Assembly (NCBI RefSeq): GCF_036588685.1
Contig: NC_086386.1
Coordinates: 32,417,883-32,481,882, forward strand
DNA from: Mytilus trossulus
Lineage: Eukaryota > Mollusca > Bivalvia > Mytilida > Mytilidae
DNA: 64,000 nt
Direction: 5' to 3'
Every line of letters begins with the position of its first letter. Position 1 is the stretch's first letter. The translations under genes were made by a program, and so were the position numbers. The notes beneath the pieces were generated by a model. That model was not told the DNA's origin. It worked only from the letters and a program-made list of their open reading frames with translations, and searched no databases. Below are positions 50,146 through 58,778 of this stretch, in pieces.

Positions 50146-51609
50146 ATGGGTCCTAAAAGAAGGGATACCAGGAAAAGGACACGTGGTCCAGAACTAGATC
50201 CTAATAATCCGAATAATTGGACATCAACAGAGCTGAAAGAGAAATTAGCTTTGCTAGGGATTAAAATATCCGAAAACTTCACTAATAAACAATTGAAGCG
50301 TATTTTCTTGGATAATAAAAAAAGTAGTCCGGAAAGTTCTGACAATGGAAATACTGAAATTAACAACATCAGTGCTACTGTAAATACGTCTTTATCACCA
50401 AATTTAGAAGATGATGTTATTCTATCACCTACAAATACTCAAAATGCCGAATTTTCTAGCTTAATTCCGATAGCATCTACATCGCGGATGAATACAGTGG
50501 AACCCACGCCTTTACCAGCAGTAGGTGCTTCTGCGCATCAAAACCACGCATTTCCGCCCAGGACTGATATCAACACGCTTGACTATGCTCTTGTTAACAA
50601 CACTTTGCAATTATGTCAGCAAGTTATTGCCGGTGTTCCAAAACAGACTAATAATAATAAATTCAACTTGCATTCCGCCATGAACTTTAACCCCGGGCCT
50701 GGATCAACTTTACCCGTTAACCAAAACACTTTTGGTGTTCAAAACCCTACGTTGGGAGAATTTACACAAACAAACCCCAATCAGATGAATTTTCCGAACA
50801 GTTTTGCATCACAAGTTCCTATCTTTTCCATGCAAAACCAACACATGCAAATGACAAAACATGGATATCCTGCCACAGCATTTTCTGGAGTTGATATGGT
50901 TTCTCCAGAGATTCGCACCAAAATAATCTCAGGTAAAGACATAAACTTAAACATTCTTCTACTTCCAAACTATGAAACACCCAACCAGCAAAAGTTTAAG
51001 GAAAATGATGACCGATTAAAACGGAATTTAACTTTAGACGAATTCATTATAGCTTTTGGAAGATTCAAAAAAATTATGTGTCAAGTTTTTCCAAACAGGG
51101 CAGAGGAATTGGATTGCTACCTATCACACATTATTGAAACCGCAAATGTGTGGCCAGGAAAATTTTTTGAATACCATAAAATGTTTAGCGCAAAATGTTC
51201 AATCATGTTACAAGAACACAATATTAAAATTGACTGGTCAAGGGGTGATTTAGAATTGAGACAAATGGTTTGTGCTGGATCTACAGTTAATATGTGCAAT
51301 TTCTGTTCTTCAACACTTCACAAATCATCTATGTGTGGGAATAACAGGGGATATCAAAATTCTAAAACTCAACCTACACAGGATAAATATGGAAGAGATA
51401 TTGTGGTGCATGATGGAATGCAAATCTGTAATAATTTTAATCAACCCAAAGGTTGTGTCAAACCTTATTGCCGATATGCTCACGTGTGTAAAATCTGCAA
51501 GAAAACCCATGGAAAGTTTGAATGTTCCACTAATAAATCTATGCCAGGAACCCAACAGGAACATAACAAATCATTCCCAGTTAGACAGCCCAACAGTAAA
51601 TCAAAATGA
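50146..51609 (+). CDS. Gag-like protein of the tyrosine-recombinase element
   Basis: 487 residues from the first ATG after A1. Residues about 25-54 (WTSTELKEKLALLGI... to LKRIF) look like a SAP-type helix-turn-helix. About 60-270 is Asn/Pro/Thr-rich and low in complexity. A cysteine-rich C-terminus has CNFC...C near 384-398 and, from 428, CNNF...GC...CRYAHVC..C...H....C, the zinc-binding signature typical of DIRS-superfamily Gag proteins. It would coat the element's RNA. It ends at TGA (51607-51609), followed in the same frame by the polymerase, so it is probably also made as the N-terminal part of a longer product. Function follows from position and motifs. Confidence 0.85.
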   Translation: MGPKRRDTRKRTRGPELDPNNPNNWTSTELKEKLALLGIKISENFTNKQLKRIFLDNKKSSPESSDNGNTEINNISATVNTSLSPNLEDDVILSPTNTQNAEFSSLIPIASTSRMNTVEPTPLPAVGASAHQNHAFPPRTDINTLDYALVNNTLQLCQQVIAGVPKQTNNNKFNLHSAMNFNPGPGSTLPVNQNTFGVQNPTLGEFTQTNPNQMNFPNSFASQVPIFSMQNQHMQMTKHGYPATAFSGVDMVSPEIRTKIISGKDINLNILLLPNYETPNQQKFKENDDRLKRNLTLDEFIIAFGRFKKIMCQVFPNRAEELDCYLSHIIETANVWPGKFFEYHKMFSAKCSIMLQEHNIKIDWSRGDLELRQMVCAGSTVNMCNFCSSTLHKSSMCGNNRGYQNSKTQPTQDKYGRDIVVHDGMQICNNFNQPKGCVKPYCRYAHVCKICKKTHGKFECSTNKSMPGTQQEHNKSFPVRQPNSKSK

Positions 51610-51613
51610 CTAG
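51604..51613 (+). promoter_or_regulatory. Candidate stop-codon readthrough site (TGA CTAG)
   Basis: Gag ends AAA TGA and the following bases are CTAG, in the frame that continues as RT/RNase H. UGA followed by CUAG is a well-established leaky-stop context in animal genes and some RNA viruses. No other stop separates the two frames. The single stop between them and the lack of an early ATG in pol make readthrough the simplest way to express it. Confidence 0.6.
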
Positions 51614-53247
51614 ATTCTATTGATACAACAGATGTTCCGTCAACACCTATAAACATTGATCAATTAGAAAGGGAACTTTTAAATCATCCAGATAGGCATT
51701 TCGTGAACTTTTTATGTTACAGCCTTCGTTATGGATTTGATATGTTAGTTTCAGATGTAAATTTACCTATTTATGAATGTAAAAATTCTTTAACTGCCAG
51801 GAAAAATCCTGAAGTAGTCACAAGTTTGTTACAACAGGAGGTTGACAAAGGTTTTTTAAAGGGCCCTTTTTCTCAACCGCCTTTTTCAAGTTATAGAGTA
51901 AGTCCATTGGGTATTGCTACACACAAATATTCCAAAAAACAAAGGCTTATAATTGATTTATCATCTCCTCATAATTTAGATGAGCACTACAGTGTTAACG
52001 ATTTAATAGATAAAGACCTATGTTCCTTGACATACATTAAAATTGATGATGCTATTAATGCAATTCAAAGATATGGTTCTAAGTCCCTATGTTGTAAGGT
52101 GGACATCTCAGATGCGTTCAAACAACTTCCGATTAAAAAAGAACAGTGGCATCTCTTTTGTGTCAAGTGGAATGGTCAGTACTATCATTACGTTCGTTTA
52201 CCTTTTGGGTGTCGCTCTAGTCCCCGTCTGTTCGACTCTTTATCTACAAGTGTGTGCTGGATAGCTCAGAACAATTATGATATTAAAGTCATTTTCCATC
52301 TTTTAGATGATTTCTTAACTGTAGACAAACCTTCTGATTGTGGAGAAAGAACAATGGCATTGTTAAGCCTTATTTTTAACAAACTTAATATTCCTTTGTC
52401 AAGTAAGAAGACTGTTGGACCAGTTTGCGAACTAGAATACCTAGGCATTATTTTGGACACAATTAATATGCAGGCTAGACTTCCGTTAGACAAGGTTGAG
52501 AGAATCACACAATTTATAAGTTTTGTTTTAGATAAAAAATCTTGTACGCGTAGAGAACTCGAACAATTACTTGGACATCTTAACTTTGCTACTAGAGTAA
52601 TTTTGCCAGGTCGAGCCTTTGTTACTTACCTATATAGACTGATGTGTTCTGTCAAAGAGAGCCACCATTATGTCCATTTAAATAAAGAGTGTAAATCTGA
52701 TTTAACAATGTGGCTACAATTTTTGTCAACGTGGAATGGAATTAACATGTTCTATGAATCTCATTTAACATCTGCAGCTGACATGCATTTATTTACGGAT
52801 GCTTCGTCTACCATTGGTTTTGGAGGTTTTTATCAAGGAAAATGGTTTTGTGACACTTGGCCTACAGACCTCCCAACTATTTCGGATAAAACTCTATCTA
52901 TTGCTTTTTTGGAGTTATATCCTATCGTGGTATCAGCTGTTTTATGGGGAAAAGGATGGTATAAAAAGCGCATTTTATTTCACTGTGACAATTTAGCGTC
53001 TGTTATTATTCTAACTAAAGGTCGGTCAAAAGATCCAATAATCATGAAACTGATGAGACGTCTTGTTATGTGTGCAGCAAAATTTAACTTTGCATTTTAC
53101 AGCGAACATGTGCCTGGAAAATTGAACTTAATCGCTGACTCTTTATCTCGTTTACAGATGAACAAATTTCATCAGTTAGCACCAGAGGCAGAGAAAGCAG
53201 CAACTCCTTGTCCAACCCTGGAAGAGATTATTTGGACATCGCAGTAG
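51610..53247 (+). CDS. Reverse transcriptase/RNase H of the tyrosine-recombinase element
   Basis: 545 codons open from the base after the gag TGA; numbering here starts at 51610. There is no early ATG, so I extend it to the gag stop instead of using the GTG at 51703. RT: KVDISDAF (Asp about 165), LPFGCRSSP (about 197-205) and the catalytic LLDDF (about 231-235). RNase H: FTDAS (about 395), LEL (Glu about 435), CDN (about 460) and ADSLSR near the end, so all four acidic residues are present. It copies element RNA to DNA and degrades the template strand. The 3' end overlaps the recombinase frame by 109 bases. Intact, hence probably active or recently so. Confidence 0.88.
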   Translation, partial: LDSIDTTDVPSTPINIDQLERELLNHPDRHFVNFLCYSLRYGFDMLVSDVNLPIYECKNSLTARKNPEVVTSLLQQEVDKGFLKGPFSQPPFSSYRVSPLGIATHKYSKKQRLIIDLSSPHNLDEHYSVNDLIDKDLCSLTYIKIDDAINAIQRYGSKSLCCKVDISDAFKQLPIKKEQWHLFCVKWNGQYYHYVRLPFGCRSSPRLFDSLSTSVCWIAQNNYDIKVIFHLLDDFLTVDKPSDCGERTMALLSLIFNKLNIPLSSKKTVGPVCELEYLGIILDTINMQARLPLDKVERITQFISFVLDKKSCTRRELEQLLGHLNFATRVILPGRAFVTYLYRLMCSVKESHHYVHLNKECKSDLTMWLQFLSTWNGINMFYESHLTSAADMHLFTDASSTIGFGGFYQGKWFCDTWPTDLPTISDKTLSIAFLELYPIVVSAVLWGKGWYKKRILFHCDNLASVIILTKGRSKDPIIMKLMRRLVMCAAKFNFAFYSEHVPGKLNLIADSLSRLQMNKFHQLAPEAEKAATPCPTLEEIIWTSQ

Positions 53248-54224
53248 AAAATTTACAAACTTTCGCTGTTGCAGATTCAACTAAAGCTTTGTACAACGTG
53301 GGATATGAACATTATCTTAAGTTCTTACAATTACAAGGATCAACTTGGTCAACTTTCCAGTTACCACCAGTTTCTGAGAACTTGTTGATGCGTTTCATAG
53401 CCTATTGCGAATCTAAACATCTGAGATATTCCACCATTAAATCCTACCTATGTGGTATACGTTTCTATTACTTACTTAAAGGGGGTGTTAATCCATTAGA
53501 GAATTTTGTTGGTAAACCATTGCCAAAATTAAAATCAGTATTAGTAGGTTTGAAAAAGAAACATGCCATTATGCCTAAGAGAATTCGTTTACCCATAACA
53601 TTTGATATTTTATACAAAATGTGTTTTTTACTACGCAATTGTATTTTTGATAGTTATACAGATGTTTTAATAGAAGCTGCATGTGTAACAGCTTTTTTCG
53701 GGTTTTTAAGATGTGGTGAATTTTCTGTTAATGATACAAAAAAATTTGATCATGAATCAAATTTGTGTCTGAGTGATGTTCAAATAACAAATGATTGTAT
53801 TTTTGTGCATCTTAAGAAATCTAAGACTGATCCTTTTAGGTATGGTATTACTATTCCTTTGTTCAAAAACAATACAGATATATGTCCTGTATTAGTACTT
53901 CAAAAATACTATAGACTCAGAATGAGTATTTTTAGCAATTCCGAGTCCTTTTTTATTACTAATAAAGGTGATCCATTGTCAAGAAATTTTTTCATTTCTC
54001 ATGTTAAATGTACATTAGACAAATTAGGATTATCCAGCGAAAAGTATAATGGTCATTCATTCAGAAGTGGTGCTGCAACTACTGCACACAAAGCACGACT
54101 GGAAGATCATCTTATTCAAACTTTGGGACGATGGTCCTCAGATTGTTATACCAAATATATTCATACCTCTCCAGATGTACTTAGACAAGCTCAAATTCAA
54201 ATGACCTCTACTTTGAACAATTAA
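53139..54224 (+). CDS. Tyrosine recombinase of the element
   Basis: The frame is open from 53139 (after TGA 53136-53138), shifted by -1 relative to pol and overlapping it. The first ATG is well inside the domain (NLLMRF), so expression needs a frameshift, splicing or a non-ATG start. The N-terminal SAM-like region has a core-binding look (STKALYNVGYEHYLKFL). The catalytic part shows GFLRCGE (first Arg), LKKSKTD (Lys), HSFRSG (His-x-x-Arg), GRW, and Tyr in YTKYIHT: the full R-K-H-R-W-Y set. It would integrate the circular DNA copy. A typical phage-type recombinase C-terminal domain, about 330-360 residues in all. Confidence 0.88.
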   Translation, partial: LFISFTDEQISSVSTRGRESSNSLSNPGRDYLDIAVENLQTFAVADSTKALYNVGYEHYLKFLQLQGSTWSTFQLPPVSENLLMRFIAYCESKHLRYSTIKSYLCGIRFYYLLKGGVNPLENFVGKPLPKLKSVLVGLKKKHAIMPKRIRLPITFDILYKMCFLLRNCIFDSYTDVLIEAACVTAFFGFLRCGEFSVNDTKKFDHESNLCLSDVQITNDCIFVHLKKSKTDPFRYGITIPLFKNNTDICPVLVLQKYYRLRMSIFSNSESFFITNKGDPLSRNFFISHVKCTLDKLGLSSEKYNGHSFRSGAATTAHKARLEDHLIQTLGRWSSDCYTKYIHTSPDVLRQAQIQMTSTLNN

Positions 54225-54311
54225 AATTTGTACTGACAGCAAGGAGTGAATTGATTTTTTTTTTCCTTCTCATTATTTCAACTTGGGGCTACAGCTGCAA
54301 GCATCTGTATT

Positions 54312-54744
54312 TGGCTATTTCGATACAAAATTTTTAGTCAATCTATGAAAAATTATCTCAATTCCAAGTTTCAAGATTTAGTTAGAGTTATCTCCCTTTG
54401 CATATGGAGATAGAACATTATACATTATTGGTTTTTAATTGCAGTTGTATAAGTCCCCAGTTGCCATATTGTAAATAAATGCATATACTTTTAGATTCTT
54501 GAATAAATAATAGTTTAGTACTTAGTCTTTATATATATTAATATACTTCTCATCACACTTACAGTTTATTACAAACTTCAGACATTTGTCCTTTAGAAAT
54601 TGAGATTTGGGTTTATGCTTATGAGACAGCAACTCAAGGCATTATTATAATTTCTGTGTTAAAGAGTTTATGGGTGAACTAGAGACATTAATTTGGTATT
54701 AGATAAACCACTTATAATAAATCAAGAACAAGTGAAGTCATAAA
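54312..54744 (+). repeat. Split direct repeat B1
   Basis: From TGGCTATTTCGATACAAAAT to GTGAAGTCATAAA; the same 433 bases recur as B2 at 55881-56313. Located 87 bases after the recombinase stop; contains AATAAA-type hexamers. Confidence 0.92.
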
Positions 54745-54953
54745 ATTAAAATTATATTTATTATAATTGGAGTTTATTATGAACTTGTCACCTCACTCTA
54801 TTGGGTAGTTAATTATCTTTGCACACGGTCTATGATGTCACAGTGCACATTCCATTCTTATCTATATTGCTACGTCATTACTTCTCACGATGTTGGTGTA
54901 TGATATCTGATGCAAGGAATACATGAACTTCTATTGTTTTGGTCAGCTTTTTG
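54745..54953 (+). repeat. Split direct repeat A2 (abuts B1)
   Basis: A 209-base copy of the left end A1. The B1/A2 junction (CATAAA|ATTAAAA) mirrors the joined ends expected in a circular intermediate. Confidence 0.92.
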
Positions 54954-55154
54954 CCACCACCTCCCCACCACTCTCCTTGCTGTCAGTGCCATGGGGACTT
55001 TCATTGATGTATATATGTTGTTACATAGTGTGATGATTGTGTTATATACTTTTTGTTTATTATTAGAATTTTACAATTGCTTGTCATTATTTTACTTGAT
55101 TATTTTTATTTTTTATTTTCTTTGTATTGTAATAACAAATAATATTAACAATTG

Positions 55155-55770
55155 AATCAATTTTTGATACCATACTGATGTATGGTCTAAATTCCTTATT
55201 TTTAACGGTCTTTGTACCTCATTTTGACACCATACTGACGTATGGTTTAATTTACATTGTTCCTTGATACTTATTACATATTTCTGATACCATACTGACG
55301 TATGGCCTGGTTACCTTTCTATGGCATCATACTGACGTATGGTTTAAACGCATCATTTGACACCATACTAACATATGGTTTTAATTTCTTATTTTGTCAC
55401 CATAATGACTTATGGTTTAAATTACCTTTTGACACCATACTGACGTATGGTCTAAGCATCTCTTTTTGACACCATACTGACGTATGGTTTAAGCACCTAT
55501 TTTTGACACTATACTGACGTATGGTTTAAGCACCTCTCTTTGACACCATACTGACGTATGGTTTAAGCACCTCTTTTTGACACCATACTGACGTATGGTT
55601 TAAGCACCTCATTTTGACACCATACTGACGTATGGTTTAAGCACCTCTTTTTGACACCATACTGACGTATGGTCTAAACATCCTATTTTTGATACCGTAC
55701 TGACGTATGGTCTAAACATCCTATTTTTGATACCATACTGACGTATGGTTTAAACATCTTGTTATTTTAT
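55155..55770 (+). repeat. Palindromic tandem array inside the element (about 15 units, 37 bp later units)
   Basis: Units read TTTGACACCATACTGACGTATGGTTTAAGCACCTC. Each has the hairpin-forming CCATAC-TGAC-GTATGG. Early units (55155-55430) are irregular in spacing and sequence; later ones (55435-55745) are very regular, as expected of expansion from one side. The array lies between A2 and B2. Bases 54954-55154 before it are T-rich and unassigned. Confidence 0.92.
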
Positions 55771-55880
55771 ACCATTTTTTGTTTGGTTTATACTTCTATA
55801 CAATGTATTGTTGGAACAATATACTTATGAACCTTTTATATTTGTTTGTTAAAATCTTACTTTTTCATCTATTTTATGAA

Positions 55881-56313
55881 TGGCTATTTCGATACAAAAT
55901 TTTTAGTCAATCTATGAAAAATTATCTCAATTCCAAGTTTCAAGATTTAGTTAGAGTTATCTCCCTTTGCATATGGAGATAGAACATTATACATTATTGG
56001 TTTTTAATTGCAGTTGTATAAGTCCCCAGTTGCCATATTGTAAATAAATGCATATACTTTTAGATTCTTGAATAAATAATAGTTTAGTACTTAGTCTTTA
56101 TATATATTAATATACTTCTCATCACACTTACAGTTTATTACAAACTTCAGACATTTGTCCTTTAGAAATTGAGATTTGGGTTTATGCTTATGAGACAGCA
56201 ACTCAAGGCATTATTATAATTTCTGTGTTAAAGAGTTTATGGGTGAACTAGAGACATTAATTTGGTATTAGATAAACCACTTATAATAAATCAAGAACAA
56301 GTGAAGTCATAAA
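55881..56313 (+). repeat. Split direct repeat B2 (right end)
   Basis: A 433-base copy of B1; host sequence resumes with CATAATTTAATGGGG. Defines the right end of the element. Confidence 0.92.
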
Positions 56314-57830
56314 CATAATTTAATGGGGTTTAGCACTTCACGGGGAAACGAATCATACTTACCATAATTTTAATCGCACCACACATGCATTTGCAAGTGT
56401 CTTCGCTTTACAATGAGCCATAATACATATTTTATGATATGCCTGAGCAACAGATGAAAACGTTACCTTTTGATGAATACTTAAATCGTGCAATTATTTT
56501 TTCCTGAAAATAAATTATCAATTATATTGACGTGTATGAGACTAAATTGATTTTTGATTTTGAGTTATTGGTCTTCTAATATAAGTTTCTGAAGTATTAG
56601 TAGTAATGATGAAATAATGTTTCCTGATCAATTAAATAACAAATACTTTGAACAGATATATATGCCAGAGTAGCAAATGGAAGGACTTATACGTGGAAAA
56701 TGTTTATCAATAATTGTCTATCAATATGTTGTCAACAAGTTATTTTGATGTTGTTTTAAACCTACCAAACAACATATTGATCGGCTTGCTAAATATCTTA
56801 GGTATGTATCTAATGACATATATGTTGAGTCTGACATAATAAGATTTAATATGGTAAGTTTCTGTTCATATTTTCTGATACTCCGTTTGCCTTAAAGAGG
56901 AAACGAAAAACACTTGAATAATTTACAGTTGAAATTAGAAGTTTTTAAACTTTTACAAAACCATCTATCATGTTTCAAGTTACTTGAAGGCGATATCATC
57001 TAAAGGTTGATATTCAAATCTTTTTTTATTTTTAGTATTATATCATTTTTGTATGTAGTACAGTATTTTATTGAAAGAAATAGATATGCATAAAGTAAAA
57101 ATGAAGAACTTTATAAGCACGCCTGCTACTTGCTAGTATTGACATTATTTACACTTCGTTTAGTCCTCTATTGTGGCTTTTTAAAATCGTATGGTTTTGA
57201 CCATGCTTTTGTTTCTATTTATGTATTCAATCACAGTTATAAAGTTTTTTCGACTTTTTATGTTTACTTTGGCTTCATGTTTTAAGAGTGAAAGCTCTTG
57301 TAAGAAATTTAAATGGAAAAGAATACAAACTCAAGTTTGATACCTTTTTTTATTTATGAATTGAATGAATTTTTTTTGGAACTTTATTGGGGTGCGCTTC
57401 ATTCTAAAAATGTGCGCACGGTCAACGCTTTTACAGGCCTATGAAGAAACAAAAAGAAGCATTCAATGCTCAAAATTACTTTTTTCATCTAGGATCATGA
57501 AAACACGAATTTTATCATTTTTTTTTAATTTAATTCACCTGTGCACTTTATTGTGGTACCTCGTGTTATCATGAATGATAAGTTTTATTGAGTAATGCAA
57601 TTGTTTAAGGAATAACACGTGATGTGCAGTTAGCCAATTAGAATAACGTCTTATAATGAAACATACATATAATGTAATTATATATGTATATATATAGAAT
57701 TCTGATTCGACAGAATTCGTGATTAGTAAAAGAATAGAACACACACATTTTTTTACGATTTCAACATGTTGAAATCTATCACATTTCACTCAAGAAAGTA
57801 ATCCACAAAGCAATGAGTGTACATTTTGGT
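56314..57830. other. No gene seen between the element and gene C
   Basis: AT-rich, with only small accidental frames (69 and 84 codons near 57365-57789). Confidence 0.45.
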
Positions 57831-57835
57831 AGAAT

Positions 57836-58050
57836 CTAAAAGACTTTTTGATATTGCCTTTGTCGTTGATTCATGCCTGTCGTATGGGTTTTCATAAATT
57901 ACATCTTTCGTAATTTATTTTGTTATAAATCAGGCCGTTAGTTTTGTCATCTGAATAGTTTCACATTTTTCATGTGGAAGCTTACGTATTATAGCTGACT
58001 ATACCGTATGAGGTTTCGAATGGTTGAAAATCGCACATACGGTGATATAT
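57836..58050 (+). repeat. Dispersed repeat family C, diverged copy
   Basis: CAGGCCGTTAGTTTTGTCATCTGAATAG, TATAGCTGACTATACCGTATGAGGTTTCG: the reverse-strand order of the copies at 45295-46400. Confidence 0.65.
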
Positions 58051-58204
58051 AGATGATTTTATCTTCGTTGTTTGAACTCTGATAGATTGTAGTTTCATTG
58101 ACAATCAAAGCTTTACCATATATCTCTACTTTGATTTCCATGGGACATAAATTTATAAAAGTTATTGTACAAAATTAGAAGCTTCATTTTTAGGAGTTTT
58201 TGGT

Positions 58205-58445
58205 GGGGTTCGTGTTGTTTATTTTGAATTCTTGTATGTTGTGTCATGTGTACTATTGTTTGTCTGTTTGTCCTTTTCATGTTTAGCCATTGCGTTGTCA
58301 GTTTATTTATGATTTATGAGTTTGACTGTCCTTCTAGTGTCTTTCGTCCCTCTTTTTGAACATGTGGAGCAGGATCTGCCTACCATTCCGGAGCACCCAA
58401 GATCTATGAGTATGACTGTCCAACTGGTATCTTTCATCCCTCTTT
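58205..58445 (+). repeat. Dispersed repeat family D, copy 3
   Basis: GGTGGGGTTCGTGTTGTTTATT, CATGTTTAGCCATTGCGTTGTCAG, CTGTCCTTCTAGTGTCTTTCGTCCCTC and CATGTGGAGCAGGATCTGCC: the reverse complement of 40445-40720. Its ends carry a short duplicated GAGT(T/A)TGACTGTCC motif. Confidence 0.78.
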
Positions 58446-58778
58446 TAGGATGTAAATATTTGGTTCAGAACTGAAAAAGGTAGTAAACCTTCACATAAAC
58501 CAGTCTAGAAAGTTACAAAACTTGAAACATAGACTGAATATTGACCTTATTTTTGTAAATACCTCTTTTTATATAATTTTACGAATTGTTGACAGGCATT
58601 TAAACGGTTAATCATCATAAGTACATTATGACTTATTATATGGTTGATTATTAAAAAAATATGTATTAATTATTTTTTTGCTCAACTTCCAAATCCAGAT
58701 ATTTTATGTGACTAAAAGGAAAAAACTCATTTTATTTTATTGATTGATATTAGGCACAAGTTTTATTTATGTTTCAGA

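Larger units (their letters stand above)
49801..56313 (+). mobile_element. Complete tyrosine-recombinase retrotransposon (DIRS superfamily, Ngaro/Pat-like), 6.5 kb
   Basis: Split direct repeats in the order A1 (49801-50009), genes, B1 (54312-54744), A2 (54745-54953), B2 (55881-56313). B1 and A2 abut without a gap, the arrangement described for Ngaro and Pat elements; DIRS1-type elements have inverted repeats instead. Gag, RT/RNase H and a tyrosine recombinase lie between A1 and B1. A1/A2 are the same length (209) and B1/B2 the same length (433), and I see no differences, so insertion is recent. Family knowledge: replication goes through a circular intermediate integrated by the recombinase, without target duplication; none is seen at the ends. 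No methyltransferase domain is visible, again unlike DIRS1. Confidence 0.9.

Noticed and set aside
51703-51705. GTG at 51703 as start of the reverse transcriptase
   Set aside because: The frame is already open from the gag stop at 51607; eukaryotic initiation at GTG is unlikely, and readthrough is simpler.
55155-55770. Possible CRISPR-like array of palindromic repeats
   Set aside because: The sequence between palindromes is itself repeated, and the array is part of a retrotransposon.
49801-56313. LTR retrotransposon or retrovirus-like provirus
   Set aside because: There is no integrase or protease; a tyrosine recombinase and split direct repeats define a DIRS-superfamily element instead.
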